From: Hypholoma sublateritium FD-334 SS-4
Taxonomy: Eukaryota > Basidiomycota > Agaricomycetes > Agaricales > Strophariaceae
NCBI GenBank assembly: GCA_000827495.1
Contig: KN817531.1
Location: 384,444-448,443 of the forward strand
Direction of reading: 5' to 3'
Length of the DNA: 64,000 nucleotides
Shown here: piece by piece, positions 45,577 through 56,761 of the stretch
Layout: every line of letters begins with the position of its first letter
Position numbering within the stretch: position 1 is the first letter of the stretch
Notes under the pieces: generated by a model
Database searches by the model: none
Told to the model about the DNA's origin: nothing
Seen by the model: the letters and a program-made list of their open reading frames with translations, nothing else
Translations under genes and position numbers: made by a program

Positions 45577-45592
45577 GCATTAAAAGAGAGGC
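45577..45592 (+). promoter_or_regulatory. conserved TATA-like promoter box, paralogue A
   Basis: A box of the form (T/C)ATTAAAAGAGAGGCC lies about 80-90 bp upstream of the start. Equivalent boxes occur upstream of the other four array members (near 48855, 55243, 58449 and 60480). Confidence 0.5.
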
Positions 45593-45668
45593 CTGAGTGT
45601 CGGTGTGATGGAGCTACTGGAGCTCTCCCAGTACTATCAGTCATCCCACGCCTGTGCGCGCTCGACCA

Positions 45669-47081
45669 ATGTCCGCCCTTTTCCTGTTTAAATTGCCGGA
45701 TTTGGTGTACAAAGAGTGAGTTAAGGCCATGCAAAAATCCATACGCAGATTCCAAGGTGTACTAACAGACTTTATTTCTCAGTATCACAATTATTGTATG
45801 CGCGGCTTCTTTGGGAGGAAAGCTCTAATAACGTTTAATTCTTTGAAGCTCGTAGGATCTCTCGCGCACTGGATGTTGTACGGAGTACTTCTCGTTCAAG
45901 TTTGTAAGTCCTTCGGATGAGCGTATATCGGTATCCGATCTAAGTATGCTGATATCCATATTCAGGCTTGTACTATGCAGCATTCCCAAAGGATCCACGC
46001 CTTGCCAAGCTAACTGTGCTGCTTGCACTTGTACTTGAAACAGCCCAGACGACCATGTTTACACATGATCTATTCAAAGGTCTTACACTTGGTTATGAGA
46101 ACCCCTTACTAGTGAACGAGGTCGACACCGTGTGGTTCTCTGTCCCGTTGCTTACTGGCTTGAGTACGTTTGAATATCATTTTCAAAGCCATTTGTAAAC
46201 TTCACTGATATCACTGCAGTCGCCCTTCTTACGCAAGCATTCTATTGCTATCGCACCGCCATCCTCACAAAGTCAAAATATGCTGTAGCCGCGATTGTTA
46301 TTGTGAGCCACAGAATATTATCAGCTAAATTGTTTTGCTGAGATCTCATTGGACATAATTCCAGCTTTCTATCTTACAGGTGGGGGCGGCTACCGCAGTG
46401 GCTATGCAAACGAGGGAGGCAAAACTTCTTACTAGCATATTGGGGACCGAGATATCCCTGATCACTATCGGCGTAAGTGCTACTCATTTTTCTGAAGTCA
46501 AGCCCACCCGTGCTAAATTTGATATCAAACTACAGATCTGGGGGGCGAGCGGTGTTGGCTGCGACACAACGATTGCAGTCATTATGGTGTATCATGTGTG
46601 TTAACAGTCAAAGAATTTCTAAGTTTAAATGTACTAATCTAATAATTTATTGCAGCTGAAAAAGAGTCTTGACACAGGATTTCAAGGCACACATACTATT
46701 GTAAGAAGGCTGATACGCTTGACCATCGAGACGGGGCTTGTCACAGGTCAGCCAACATTTTCTTGTGGAAAAAAGATCCAATTCCCCGCTGATACAAGCG
46801 TCGTCGTAGCCTCCTTCTCCATTCTCACCATGGTACTGGCGTATCTCCCAGGACACCCGCCTTATTACCAGGTTGCGATCCTCATTCTGGCGAAAATGTA
46901 CTCCCTCTCGATGATCGCAGCCCTGAACAGCCGGAACAAGGTCATATCAAATTCTCCGCCTGACTCTCCACCTTGCTGGAACGAGTCGGCGAAGCCAATG
47001 GAATCGCTGGAAATGAAAAGCACGGCGGCTTTCGCATTTCGCAGAGACGAGTCTGCCGGCACCATGGACAGCGAAGTGTAA
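45669..47081 (+). CDS. DUF6534 family membrane protein, array paralogue A
   Basis: The start is MSALFLFKLPDLVYKD. A 13-nt exon (45783-45795) encodes DITII, and the next exon (45849-45903) encodes LVGSLAHWMLYGVLLVQV. The later exons give YYAAFPKDPRLAKL, FYCYRTAILTKSKYAV, LSILQVGAATAVAM, IWGASGVGCDTTIAVIMVYH and RRLIRLTIETGLVT. It closes with the DUF6534 C-terminal block KMYSLSMIAALNSR and a polar tail, giving about 308 residues with roughly seven hydrophobic segments. All introns are 45-75 bp GT-AG. The gene is intact. Function is unknown; the family is expanded only in mushroom-forming fungi. Similarity to cluster 1 genes is clear at the C-terminal block. Confidence 0.82.
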
Positions 47082-48932
47082 ATATCATTGAAATCTTGGG
47101 CCGTAGCTTCGAACATCTACTCTATATATACAAGTACATGCAACTTTCACGGACATTAGTCAAACATGGCCTACAAAATCGAGTTTAGGTTGTATAAAAA
47201 TTCAATATAATTCGTCTATACTTTTCAGTTCCATCACATAGTTCTTCCCAGAGGCACACTTTAATGAGACTCAAAACTTTCGAAAAATATAGTTATTTGA
47301 CGTTGGTTTACGCCAGCGTAAATGGACTGTGTTGATCCTTGACACAAGCCAAACGTGCCACCCGGAAAGAGCCGATAATGCATGATGGGATCCACGACAC
47401 ACGCCGCACTAATAACTTGAATTGGTCAAATTCGTCCATACTAAGTATTTTACGATCCACTCCTTTCCGCACTTTCGTCTGTGCATGTGTCGGCGCTGGG
47501 AACACCGTATTGCGAGAAACCATAGCGTAGCGCATGCAAATTTGAAGGGCCCCTCAACCGTTTGCCACGTCACGCCGCCGCGACCGTCGGAAAGGGGATT
47601 TGAGGGGACTCGAAGAGTATTACAAGATTGAAGGGCGGAAGGGCGCAAGCTCGTAAGATTTTCATGGGCACACGACGACTGGGAAAGCATGTAGTATGTA
47701 AGCCATATCTTTTCTCTTTCAAACGTTGATGCACGCTGCACAAAATTTCGGGACCCATTGACATCTGCAAGTGCTGCAAACCTATACCCCGCCAGTGGAC
47801 GTGCTATGTTGCAGATTTCACCTGGAGCTCCAGTCTTGCGGTCTTCATCTCTACACTCGTATTCAATATTACAGCTTTATCATCACCTTCTCGGCACACT
47901 GGGAGCCCGTCTACACAGCTATCCTAGATCATATTCAAGGACGCCCGCTGACGCCGGGAATATGCCAGGCCCACCCTGTTGACCCGGCCGCGGCCTTTCC
48001 GTACACCAAGAGTCCTGTCGGCTGCATGGATGCACCCTATTCATGCCCTGCTTTCCCATACCTATCGCGGCCGCCTATTCACTTCATGCGCGGCGTATCC
48101 GCGAGCACGACAATGCACGGCGAGGCGGCACGCCCCGCTGGTGTTCCTTGGATCCGAAAAAATTATACTGCACCGTCAGTCAAACTGAGGTAAGTTTTCA
48201 TAGGTGTGTTTCCCAGATGCTATCGATTCACCTACAGGAGCGTTGTAAGATATCTGAATGGATTAACCTGCGATAGATGTTGCCGCTGGCGCTAAGCACA
48301 TTCTTGCTTACAGGGATGACGCTGTGATCAAACTGGAGCTTACACGACTTGGCCGTAGCATCGACGTGATTCCCTCCCATCACCCCCGGTCGTAGATGCA
48401 GAAGTACGGGGTTATACGCTTATATTTGGCTTGTGAGTTCTATCTTTAACGGGTGCATCCATTTCACCGAGCATCCTGCTTAGTGGGATCAGCGGGCTGA
48501 CAAGCGAACACGAGGAGGTAGTTCGCCTCATGACGTGTGTTGCCATTGAAGAAACGGGATAACTTGCCCAACTAATCTCTGAAAACACTGTTAAATAAAG
48601 GCTCAAGTCAGTCTCAGCCTGGGCCAGTACAACACTCAGTAGGATGAAGTAGCACCGTGTGTTCTCCATAATCTTTCGCTGTAAACGGTTTAGATGCATT
48701 CTTACCTGCTTCTAACCGAACAATCTTTCGCCATAACGCCAAAAATGAAATCAGTGCACAAAGCTGGCGACGTGGAAATACACCAAGACATCGAGCATGT
48801 TGAAGATCGCCGTTAATGAGCGGGGGAATTTTCAAGCAGCTGCTGTATCCTTCTTCATTATAAGAGAGACCTCTGTCGCTGCTATGGAGCAGCTAAAACT
48901 CACCTTCCTCGCGCTGGCGCACTTGCATTTAA
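47082..48932. other. intergenic repeat region of the array
   Basis: No gene is seen. Parts recur between other array members: a CCGGAAAGAGCCGA-like motif (near 47358, 54570 and 56941) and a degenerate block at 47990-48120 related to 54915-55030 and 57320-57420. So the duplicated unit included intergenic DNA. Confidence 0.5.
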
Positions 48933-49848
48933 ATGTCCACTCTTTCCCTCTCTGAAGAACCTGGATCTGTGTACCGTGGGTGAGTTAAGACCTAAATTTT
49001 GGCCACGTCTGACAGTGTACTGACATTTTTCCCTCTCAGAGCCACAATTGCTGTATGGTCAATTTGTCTGATACGACCGAGAAAATAATCTGATAGGATG
49101 CTAATTTATCTGCAGCTCATAGGAACCTTGGCAAATTGGATATTGTACGGAGTACTTCTCGTTCAAATATGTAAGTGTTTCAAGAGATGCTCATTGGTAT
49201 ACGACTTAACCTGATATCAATGTCGAGGCTTGTACTATGCTGCGTTCCCAAACGATCACCGGCTTCTCAAACAAACTGTGTTACTCGCGCTTGTGCTTGA
49301 AACAATCCAAACAACGATGTTTACGCAACATGTTTTCCAGCGATTTACGCGTGGTTTTAATGACCTCCTGCTAGCCAGTGAGGTAGGAACCGTATGGTTC
49401 TCTGTGCCATTGATGACCGGCTTGAGTATGCTTAAACAACATTATCAAAAGTAATAATGTACTTCTCTGAAATCTTTGTAGTCGCCCTTCTTACACAGGT
49501 GTTTTATTGCTACCGTATCGCTATTCTCACCAAGGCAAAATATGCTGTTGCTGTGATTGCCATGGTGCGAGATAAGCTGTTCATGTTATCAGCCGTACTT
49601 AATATTTTCCCTGATGACCTGGGCTATGATATCAGCTTTCTATTTCCCAGCTCGGGCTAGCTATAGCAACGGCAATACAAACAAAAGAGGCGGCCTTGGT
49701 TCCCAACGTATTGGGAACCAAGATATCTTTAATCACAATTGGCGTATGATTTCCCTAACGTACCAAAGTTTATCGCTCTCGTTGACCATGATTGTACTAG
49801 ATCTGGGGAGCAAGCAAAGCTGGCTGCGACACAACAATTGCGGTCATC

Positions 49849-49854
49849 ATGGTG
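49849..49854 (+). repeat. target-site duplication, left
   Basis: ATGGTG here is repeated as ATGGTG at 53807-53812 after the 3' LTR. Intact paralogues have a single copy at this place. Confidence 0.8.
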
Positions 49855-50392
49855 TGAGGTATCCAGTGCGCTTGCGCCCCGAAACACCGAAATATAGCCA
49901 TTTTGAGCGCTAGGAACATGACTCGGGCAGATAACTATAGGGAGANNNNNNNNNNNNNNNNNNNNNNNNNNNNNNNNNNNNNNNNNNNNNNNNNNNNNNN
50001 NNNNNNNNNNNNNNNNNNNNNNNNNNNNNNNNNNNNNNNNNNNNNNNNNNNNNNNNNNNNNNNNNNNNNNNNNNNNNNNNNNNNNNNNNNNNNNNNNNNN
50101 NNNNNNNNNNNNNNNNNNNNNNNNNNNNNNNNNNNNNNNNNNNNNNNNNNNNNNNNNNNNNNNNNNNNNNNNNNNNNNNNNNNNNNNNNNNNNNNNNNNN
50201 NNNNNNNNNNNNNNNNNNNNNNNNNNNNNNNNNNNNNNNNNNNNNNNNNNNNNNNNNNNNNNNNNNNNNNNNNNNNNNNNNNNNNNNNNNNNNNNNNNCC
50301 CTAAATATATAATCTATAGCACTCCTTACCTTTCCGTGAACCCCCCCAGACGTCCACACCAGTCGTCGCTCGCACCCCACAACCACCTTTCA
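49855..50392 (+). repeat. 5' LTR (contains gap)
   Basis: The first 91 bases and last 94 bases are identical to the 3' LTR. The middle is the run of N at 49946-50298. Confidence 0.85.
49946..50298. other. assembly gap (353 N)
   Basis: Unresolved bases within the 5' LTR. The 3' LTR predicts that only about 200 bases are really missing. Confidence 0.95.
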
Positions 50393-50687
50393 ACTTGGAG
50401 CCCACCGCGAGGGGGGTTCAAAAGGAAACACATAACTACTTGCTCCATTCATCCGCGCCACGCCGGCATATACAAGACATAAACAGAAGAAGCGCACATC
50501 AATCGAAGTTCAGCAAAGGAAGCAGTGCTCTGAAAAATCAAGACTATATTCAGCAACCAAGACTCGCACCTACGCAGCGCGCCAGAAGAAATAATTCATA
50601 GACACCCCAGCACAAAAATCGCAGAGAACATAACGAGACCGTCCACAAGCAAAGCATAGGCTAAAACAGGCACGCTCGAGTTGAAAC

Positions 50688-53171
50688 ATGATGACACCCA
50701 CAACCGCATTTGGAATGCCCGGCCGACATCATCCCTACGCGCCTAAATTTGACGGCACTCCCGCGCTACTCGACGCTTTCTTTGACGACGTGGAGCAGCT
50801 AGCAGACACATACAGGCTTGCAGAAAGGGATAAAATAGCATGGACAGTCCGATATGCACCCGTCGAGGACAGAGAGCTCTGGGAGTTTTATGTCAAGGGA
50901 TACACATGGCATAATTTTAAATCCGAAATTCGCGCGTTTTACCCAGGCTCGGACCGCGCTCGGCTTTACTCGCTTGACAACCTTAAATCACTTACCGAGA
51001 CCTACGCGAACGAACCCATGGACACCACGGACAGATTTGGCAAATATTACCGTGCATTCTGCAAGATCGTGTACTATCTCAAGAGCAAGGACCGCATTTC
51101 GGATAGAGAAACTAATGCATCCTTCATGCGTGGTTTTGATTCAAAATTCCGTAGCAAAGTTCACGAGCAGCTCCGAGCTGAGAGTCCCACGCATCACCCC
51201 GACGATCCATTCCATCTATCTCGTATTTATTCAGCGTCTCTATTTATATTATCTTGCAAATTTGAAGATCACGCAGCCGAGCTCTACATCAAACAAGCGC
51301 CCGCAGATGACAAATGCATACCCGCGCAATCCAAGGACGCCGCGCGCTCGCATAGTCAAGCGGCTATGGCAATTCCCGCAGCCGAAGTCTCGAGAATCAT
51401 GAATACATCATGTTCACGACCTCAGGGACAAGCAGAAGAAGGCGCCTATTCATTTCCCACGTCGCACCGCAGGCAAATGCAAGATATTTATACAGCCGCG
51501 CCGATTCCAGCGGCCCAATATCAAGTGTTTGATCGGCCGCGCCGGAGCACGAACTGCGTATTCTGCTCTGAATTGTCGCATTATCTTAGAGACTGCCCAC
51601 ATGCGGAGGACTATATGAGAAACGGCCGCTGTAAACGAAGCTCCGAAGGTCAGATTATCCTGCCTAATGGCGACGCCATCGATCGACATGTACACCACGG
51701 ACGAAATCTGAAGGAACGCATTGATCATTGGCACGCAGACAGTCACGCGCAGCTTAATTCGGTCAACTACAATGGAAAGCATGCTATTACATTGAGTAAA
51801 GCATCAGAAGATGACGACGACGACATTTATCCATCGCACTTCCAATACACATGGCTCAAAGACGACATCATAGACAAATCGCGCGAGGACGTCAAGTCCA
51901 CAGAACAAGAGCAAGTTGATTCCGAAATATTACAGTCATTTGCTGTTAGTCAGCTAGAGCCAGCCGAAAGTGGNGGATCGACTTCAGGGAGCTTCGAAAA
52001 ATCAAATACCANGGCGTGCATCACAGAGCGTCCCGCCATCGCCGAGATAGACGCTCAGATAAATAGCGATCCAGAAGCTATCGACGCCGTGCCGTCTCTC
52101 CAGAAATACATTCACACGGAGCCGAAGATACTAGCAGTGTGCGGCGCAAACCGATCATCCACGGCAGGACGTTCTCAGCGCGCGACTAAAGTGCAGAGCC
52201 CGAGATCCACAAACGTTTGGCGTGATCAAGTGACCAAAGGCGATGAACAGCCAGCATATACCAGTGTGATCACCCCGCAGCCGCGCACGCTCGAAGATCA
52301 TCTTTTGAATAGCATCAGAAATCCTGGATTTAAGCTGTGCAGTGAGGTCACGCAGGGACTACGAGCGCTTACAGAAGATCCAACCGTTCACTGCGCGCGT
52401 GTATTCCAGATCGAGAGCGGTACATTCGAGAAATCGCATGCATCGGGAAATCAGCGGAAACAAGATGCCCACGGACTCAGCTTAGCGGAGCGAACCCCTC
52501 AGAGCAGTCAACAGCATGAAGCGGCTCATCAACCAGAAGTCCCACACCCGCATGAATTAGCGCGACCCATCACCAAACGACGGCAGAGACACAACTGCGA
52601 ACATTCTATCTTGGACCTAGAGAATAAGCGAATGGAGCACGGATATTCTGGACCACGTACGCGTCTCTATAATAGTACCACGAAGCATATTCAACGTCGC
52701 AGAGAGTCAGGGAGCAAGGCCACACAAGAAACACAAGCGCCTACAGAGAATACCACAGTCCCATACGCGCGCACATTCCCAATCAAGACTGATGCACCGG
52801 AGATGTCACCGACGGCGGCGATTCAACTGAATCCAGANGAACATACACCCAGCTTGAGAGCGCAAGCGTTTGAAAAATCAGCGAAATCTACAACAGAACT
52901 ACTACAGAACCGCAGCTATGGATACTCCACTTGGCACGAGAATAATGTANAAACGGACCGAGGACATATTGGAATGCGTATTGGTCGACGCAAGAGTCTC
53001 GTGAGACGTTTTCGGCATACAAGCGATTCACGAAGATGCAAAGCAGTCAATCGCACGAAGTCAATACATGTGTATCTCCCGCATGCAGNTAATTCGCCGG
53101 CGAATAACAATTTGAGGACCGAAATATGCTCAATCCCCTACCCGTACAACATGTATTCCCCGCGAAACTGA
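50688..53171 (+). CDS. retrotransposon gag-like polyprotein
   Basis: One frame of 827 codons, with five ambiguous codons due to N. Residues 1-200 form a capsid-like helical region (FDGTPALLDAFFDDVEQLA, YTWHNFKSEIRAFYPG, FMRGFDSKFRSKVHEQLR) of the kind found in basidiomycete Gypsy-type elements. A CCHC zinc knuckle lies at Cys290, Cys293, His298 and Cys303 (CVFCSELSHYLRDC). It is followed by a PNGDAI segment and about 480 polar, low-complexity residues. No catalytic motif of protease, reverse transcriptase or integrase is found. It would package element RNA. The start is the first of two adjacent ATG codons. Confidence 0.82.
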   Translation: MMTPTTAFGMPGRHHPYAPKFDGTPALLDAFFDDVEQLADTYRLAERDKIAWTVRYAPVEDRELWEFYVKGYTWHNFKSEIRAFYPGSDRARLYSLDNLKSLTETYANEPMDTTDRFGKYYRAFCKIVYYLKSKDRISDRETNASFMRGFDSKFRSKVHEQLRAESPTHHPDDPFHLSRIYSASLFILSCKFEDHAAELYIKQAPADDKCIPAQSKDAARSHSQAAMAIPAAEVSRIMNTSCSRPQGQAEEGAYSFPTSHRRQMQDIYTAAPIPAAQYQVFDRPRRSTNCVFCSELSHYLRDCPHAEDYMRNGRCKRSSEGQIILPNGDAIDRHVHHGRNLKERIDHWHADSHAQLNSVNYNGKHAITLSKASEDDDDDIYPSHFQYTWLKDDIIDKSREDVKSTEQEQVDSEILQSFAVSQLEPAESXGSTSGSFEKSNTXACITERPAIAEIDAQINSDPEAIDAVPSLQKYIHTEPKILAVCGANRSSTAGRSQRATKVQSPRSTNVWRDQVTKGDEQPAYTSVITPQPRTLEDHLLNSIRNPGFKLCSEVTQGLRALTEDPTVHCARVFQIESGTFEKSHASGNQRKQDAHGLSLAERTPQSSQQHEAAHQPEVPHPHELARPITKRRQRHNCEHSILDLENKRMEHGYSGPRTRLYNSTTKHIQRRRESGSKATQETQAPTENTTVPYARTFPIKTDAPEMSPTAAIQLNPXEHTPSLRAQAFEKSAKSTTELLQNRSYGYSTWHENNVXTDRGHIGMRIGRRKSLVRRFRHTSDSRRCKAVNRTKSIHVYLPHAXNSPANNNLRTEICSIPYPYNMYSPRN

Positions 53172-53421
53172 GGCGTCCGTGGATACGAAAAATAGGCGNC
53201 CGTCCNTAATCNTTCATTCACACGCCCTCTCGATACTCTCCAGGCTCCGGTTGCTTGTTGCAAGAAAATCCAAGACCATGAAACGATCCCATTTGCAGCA
53301 GTCTGATTCCAAAGTCCAAGTTTATGTTGAAGATCTCGACCTAGCAGAACATTTAAGCAAATGTAGACGCCTCGGACAGCAGGCTGAGGTGGAACTCAGC
53401 ATTTAAAGTGGGTAGGAGGTG

Positions 53422-53806
53422 TGAGGTATCCAGTGCGCTTGCGCCCCGAAACACCGAAATATAGCCATTTTGAGCGCTAGGAACATGACTCGGGCAGATA
53501 ACTATAGGGAGAAAATTCAGCACACGAAACTCGCGGACCCTTGTTGCTAGAGCGCATGCAGGTACACTTGGATACAAATTTCCGTACTATTTAAACGGGA
53601 GCGTACCGTAAAAACTCCCCTACAACTCCCCTCTCACCAGTATATTCCCCCCCATCTCTATCTCCAGGATTCCAGTCTCTCGCTCATTGCAGTACATAGA
53701 ATATCATTCATTCCCTAAATATATAATCTATAGCACTCCTTACCTTTCCGTGAACCCCCCCAGACGTCCACACCAGTCGTCGCTCGCACCCCACAACCAC
53801 CTTTCA
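53422..53806 (+). repeat. 3' LTR
   Basis: Complete 385-bp LTR starting TG and ending CA. The visible parts of the 5' LTR are identical to it. Confidence 0.88.
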
Positions 53807-53812
53807 ATGGTG
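53807..53812 (+). repeat. target-site duplication, right
   Basis: ATGGTG directly after the 3' LTR, followed by TACTATGTG, the natural continuation of the interrupted gene. Confidence 0.8.
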
Positions 53813-54308
53813 TACTATGTGCGTTGAAAATTAAATAAATGCACCACTTGAATTGTAACCGATTGGCTTGGCTATTTATTGAAATAGTTGAAAAAGCGGG
53901 ACACAGGATTTCAAGAAACGCACAATATCGTGAAAAGACTGGTACGCTTGACCATCGAGACGGGGCTTGTTACAGGTCAGTTCACGGCTACATTTTGACG
54001 ATTCATTGGCCACTAACATAGGTGTCATTGAAGCTTCATTCTCAATTATCACCATGGTTGTAGCCTACATCTCAGGCGATACCCCATATTATCAGATTCC
54101 GATGCTCATCCTGGCAAAGATGTACTCCAACTCGATGATCGCTGCACTGAATAGCCGGATGAAAGTTGTATCAAATGCCCAATTCGGCTCGCCGCCTTCT
54201 TGGAACGAGTCAGCGAAGCCGACCGAATCGCGGCAGGTGTATAACACACAAGATCTCGCATTCCGCAGGTCGGATGAATCTGTTAGCACCATGGAAGATG
54301 TAGTATGA

Positions 54309-55338
54309 GTCTAATGAGAATTTTGAGCAGTACTATTCCGATACATATGGCATATACGACTCTCATGGACACTCGATGTGTAGTAGGCCTTGAGTACTTG
54401 AGTACTTACGTTTACTTTTGGCTGTGTGACAATTTAGTATAGTTTGTATATTTCATGCCCACATCCTGATTTTTTCGCTATATCACGCGGCTTGTAATAG
54501 TCTCCTTCACATACCAAATAATTACACGGCTTGAGTTTGGCTTCACAAATTCTTAAGTTGAGCGCGCCGCCCGGAAAAAGCCGAGTCGACAATATCACTC
54601 CCTTTGCAGACACAATTTCGTCGTTGTCAATTCACTCTACTTAGTCTGTACATGTGTAGGCTCTGTGCAGAGACTTATCAGGAGGTTACACCATGGCTCG
54701 ACTCTGCAACACTCTAGATTTTCCTGGGAACCGCTAATCTTACAGGAACTACCTCTCGGATTTGTAGCAGCGTTTGATCCTTAACGACGTCGGGCTCTCA
54801 GCGCATCAGGAGCTCATCTGCATGTCTATCTCATTTGTCTCAGTCGTCGTCGACATCCCCGGTACTGCTTGATGCAGAAAGATGCCCGCGGACGACAGGA
54901 ACATTCCGAGCACGACCTGTTCTAATACGGCTGCGGCCTTCCCAAGGAATCCCGTCGGCCTTCTGAATCTGCATGATTTATCTTCATGTCCTACTTTCCT
55001 ATCTGCAAGCCGCCCCCTGTTCACCCCATATGATCGTGTGCACGAGCATGGAAATGCACAAGACAGCTCGATGCCTTGAGCGCGAAAGTCACTCAGTTGC
55101 TGTTCCATCTGATGATCTGCATCTAAGATGAAATTAGCGCACGACCTTGTATATTGTTAATAGAGCATGAAGACAACAAACACGTTCTTCATCACGACAA
55201 TCAATATAAGCATGAAAAATCATTGGAAACTGTTTTACCCCGCTGCAATAAAGGAGAGACTGTTGCGTCGCTATGTGTTCGTATTCGAGCTCTCCCATTT
55301 AATCCATTACCCCCCACGACTGAATAAACTACATAATA
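54309..55338. other. intergenic repeat region of the array
   Basis: No gene is seen. It shares degenerate blocks with the other array spacers (near 54570 and 54915-55030). The conserved promoter box for paralogue C lies near 55243. Confidence 0.45.
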
Positions 55339-56761
55339 ATGTCCACTCTTTTAAGTCTTGGCATACCGGAAGTGGTACACGAAGGGTGAGTGGAGACCCA
55401 TTCCACAAACTTCAGAGTGCATTAAAAACATTATGTGTCAGTGTCGCAATTTTTGTATGTGCCATTTCCTTGGAACGACTTGGGAAATATCTGATGACGT
55501 GCGAATTTACCTGAAGCTCATAGGATCTTTTGCACACTGGATGTTGTACGGAGTTCTAGTCGTTCAAGTCTGTAAGTCTTTGGAAAAGTGTTTACGACGG
55601 TGTCTGTCCTATGTTGCTAACATGCACATCAAGGCTTCTACTACACCGCGTTCCCAAACGACCCTCGGATTCTCAAACTAATTGTGCTTCTTGAGTTGGT
55701 GCTGGAGACGGTCCAAACAACTATGATCACACAAGACCTGTATGAAGACCTTGTATTCGGTTTTGAGAACCCCTTACTAGTGAACGAGATCGGCACAACG
55801 TGGTTCTCCGTGCCTTTGATAACCGGCTTGAGTAGGTTGAAATCCAAACCTAAGATGTGGTGTTCTGAAAATTTCGACAGTTGCCCTTGTTGCACGTATG
55901 TTCTATTGCTATCGCACTGCGGTCCTCACGAAGTCGAAATGTGCTGTCACTTTGATTGCTATGGTACGAAGAAAAAAACTGATCTGGTTTATTATCTCTC
56001 CTGATATTCTTGGACATCATAACAGCTTGCCGTTGGTCATCTTGGGTCAGCTACTGCAGTCGCAGTGCAGACAAAAGCTGCAGGCCTTATTACCAATTTG
56101 CTAACGACCAAGATAGACGTGGTCACAGCTATCGTGAGTCTTACCTATATTTTCCAAAGCTATATTGATTTATTTCGGTTCTTGTCACCCATAATAGATT
56201 TGGGGGGCAAGCGACATTGCCTGCGACACAATAACTGCATCTGTTATGGTGTTCTATGTACGTCAACAGCTTGAAAGATATTTAGGCTTTTTTCTGAGTT
56301 GTGATCGATAATTCCGACATTTGATCTTAGCTGAAAAAACGGGACACAGGTTTTCGAGAAACGCACAATATCGTAAAAAGACTGATACGCTTGACCATTG
56401 AGACGGGGCTAGTCACAGGTCAGACCACGGTTGCTTTTTAAAGGATTTTGGTGTAGTTTGGCTAATATCTACTGAAACGTGCATAGCCTCATTCACCGTC
56501 ATTTCCATGATCCTGGCGTATATGCCAGGACACCTTCAGTATTTCCAGATTGCACTCCTCATCGAGGCAAAGCTATATTCCAACTCGATGATCGCAGCAC
56601 TGAATAGCCGGATGAAGGTTGTGTCGAATTCCCCCTACGAATTTCCGCCTGCCTGGAACGAGTCAGTAAAGTTAATGGAATCAGTGGATGTGAGAAGCAC
56701 ACAAGGTCTCGCGTTTCGCAGGGACGAGTTTCTTTGCACCTTAGAAGATGTCGTAGTATGA
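55339..56761 (+). CDS. DUF6534 family membrane protein, array paralogue C
   Basis: The layout matches paralogue A: exon 1 ATG at 55339, a 13-nt exon at 55442-55454, then KLIGSFAHWMLYGVLVVQV-type membrane segment (LIGSFAHWMLYGVLVVQV), YYTAFPNDPRILKL, FYCYRTAVLTKSKCAV, LAVGHLGSATAVAV, IWGASDIACDTITASVMV, KRLIRLTIETGLVT and KLYSNSMIAALNSR, with the stop at 56761. The frame is open in all exons. The tail FPPAWNESVKLMES differs in detail from A. Predicted integral membrane protein of unknown function. Intron phases equal those of A, D and E. Confidence 0.8.

Larger units (their letters stand above)
49855..53806 (+). mobile_element. gag-only LTR retrotransposon
   Basis: The element starts TGAGGTATCC and ends CCTTTCA (TG...CA), with LTRs at 49855-50392 (containing an assembly gap) and 53422-53806, flanked by ATGGTG duplications. 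A TGGAGCCCACCGCGAGGG stretch at 50396-50413 follows the 5' LTR and could be a tRNA primer site. A purine-rich run (GGTAGGAGGTG) precedes the 3' LTR. The interior of about 3.03 kb has one long gag-like frame and a small frame (53179-53406), but nothing resembling protease, reverse transcriptase, RNase H or integrase. It would need proteins from another element to move. Confidence 0.85.
48933..54308 (+). pseudogene. DUF6534 array paralogue B, split by an LTR element
   Basis: The 5' part (48933-49854) has the array layout: 13-nt exon at 49040-49052, LIGTLANWILYGVLLVQI, YYAAFPNDHRLLKQ, FYCYRIAILTKAKYAV, LSISQLGLAIATAI and IWGASKAGCDTTIAVIMV. The 3' part (53807-54308) resumes with the VYY codons, LKKRDTGFQETHNIVKRL after the intron, and KMYSNSMIAALNSR to the stop at 54308. 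The LTR element sits between, in the exon ending ...VIMV. The LTR's first bases supply a TGA in frame directly after the insertion point. Apart from this no other damage is seen, so the gene was intact until recently. Confidence 0.8.

Noticed and set aside
50299..53421. Possible pol remnants inside the LTR element
   Set aside because: I looked for DD, aspartic protease and integrase zinc motifs in the long frame and the small 53179-53406 frame and found none.
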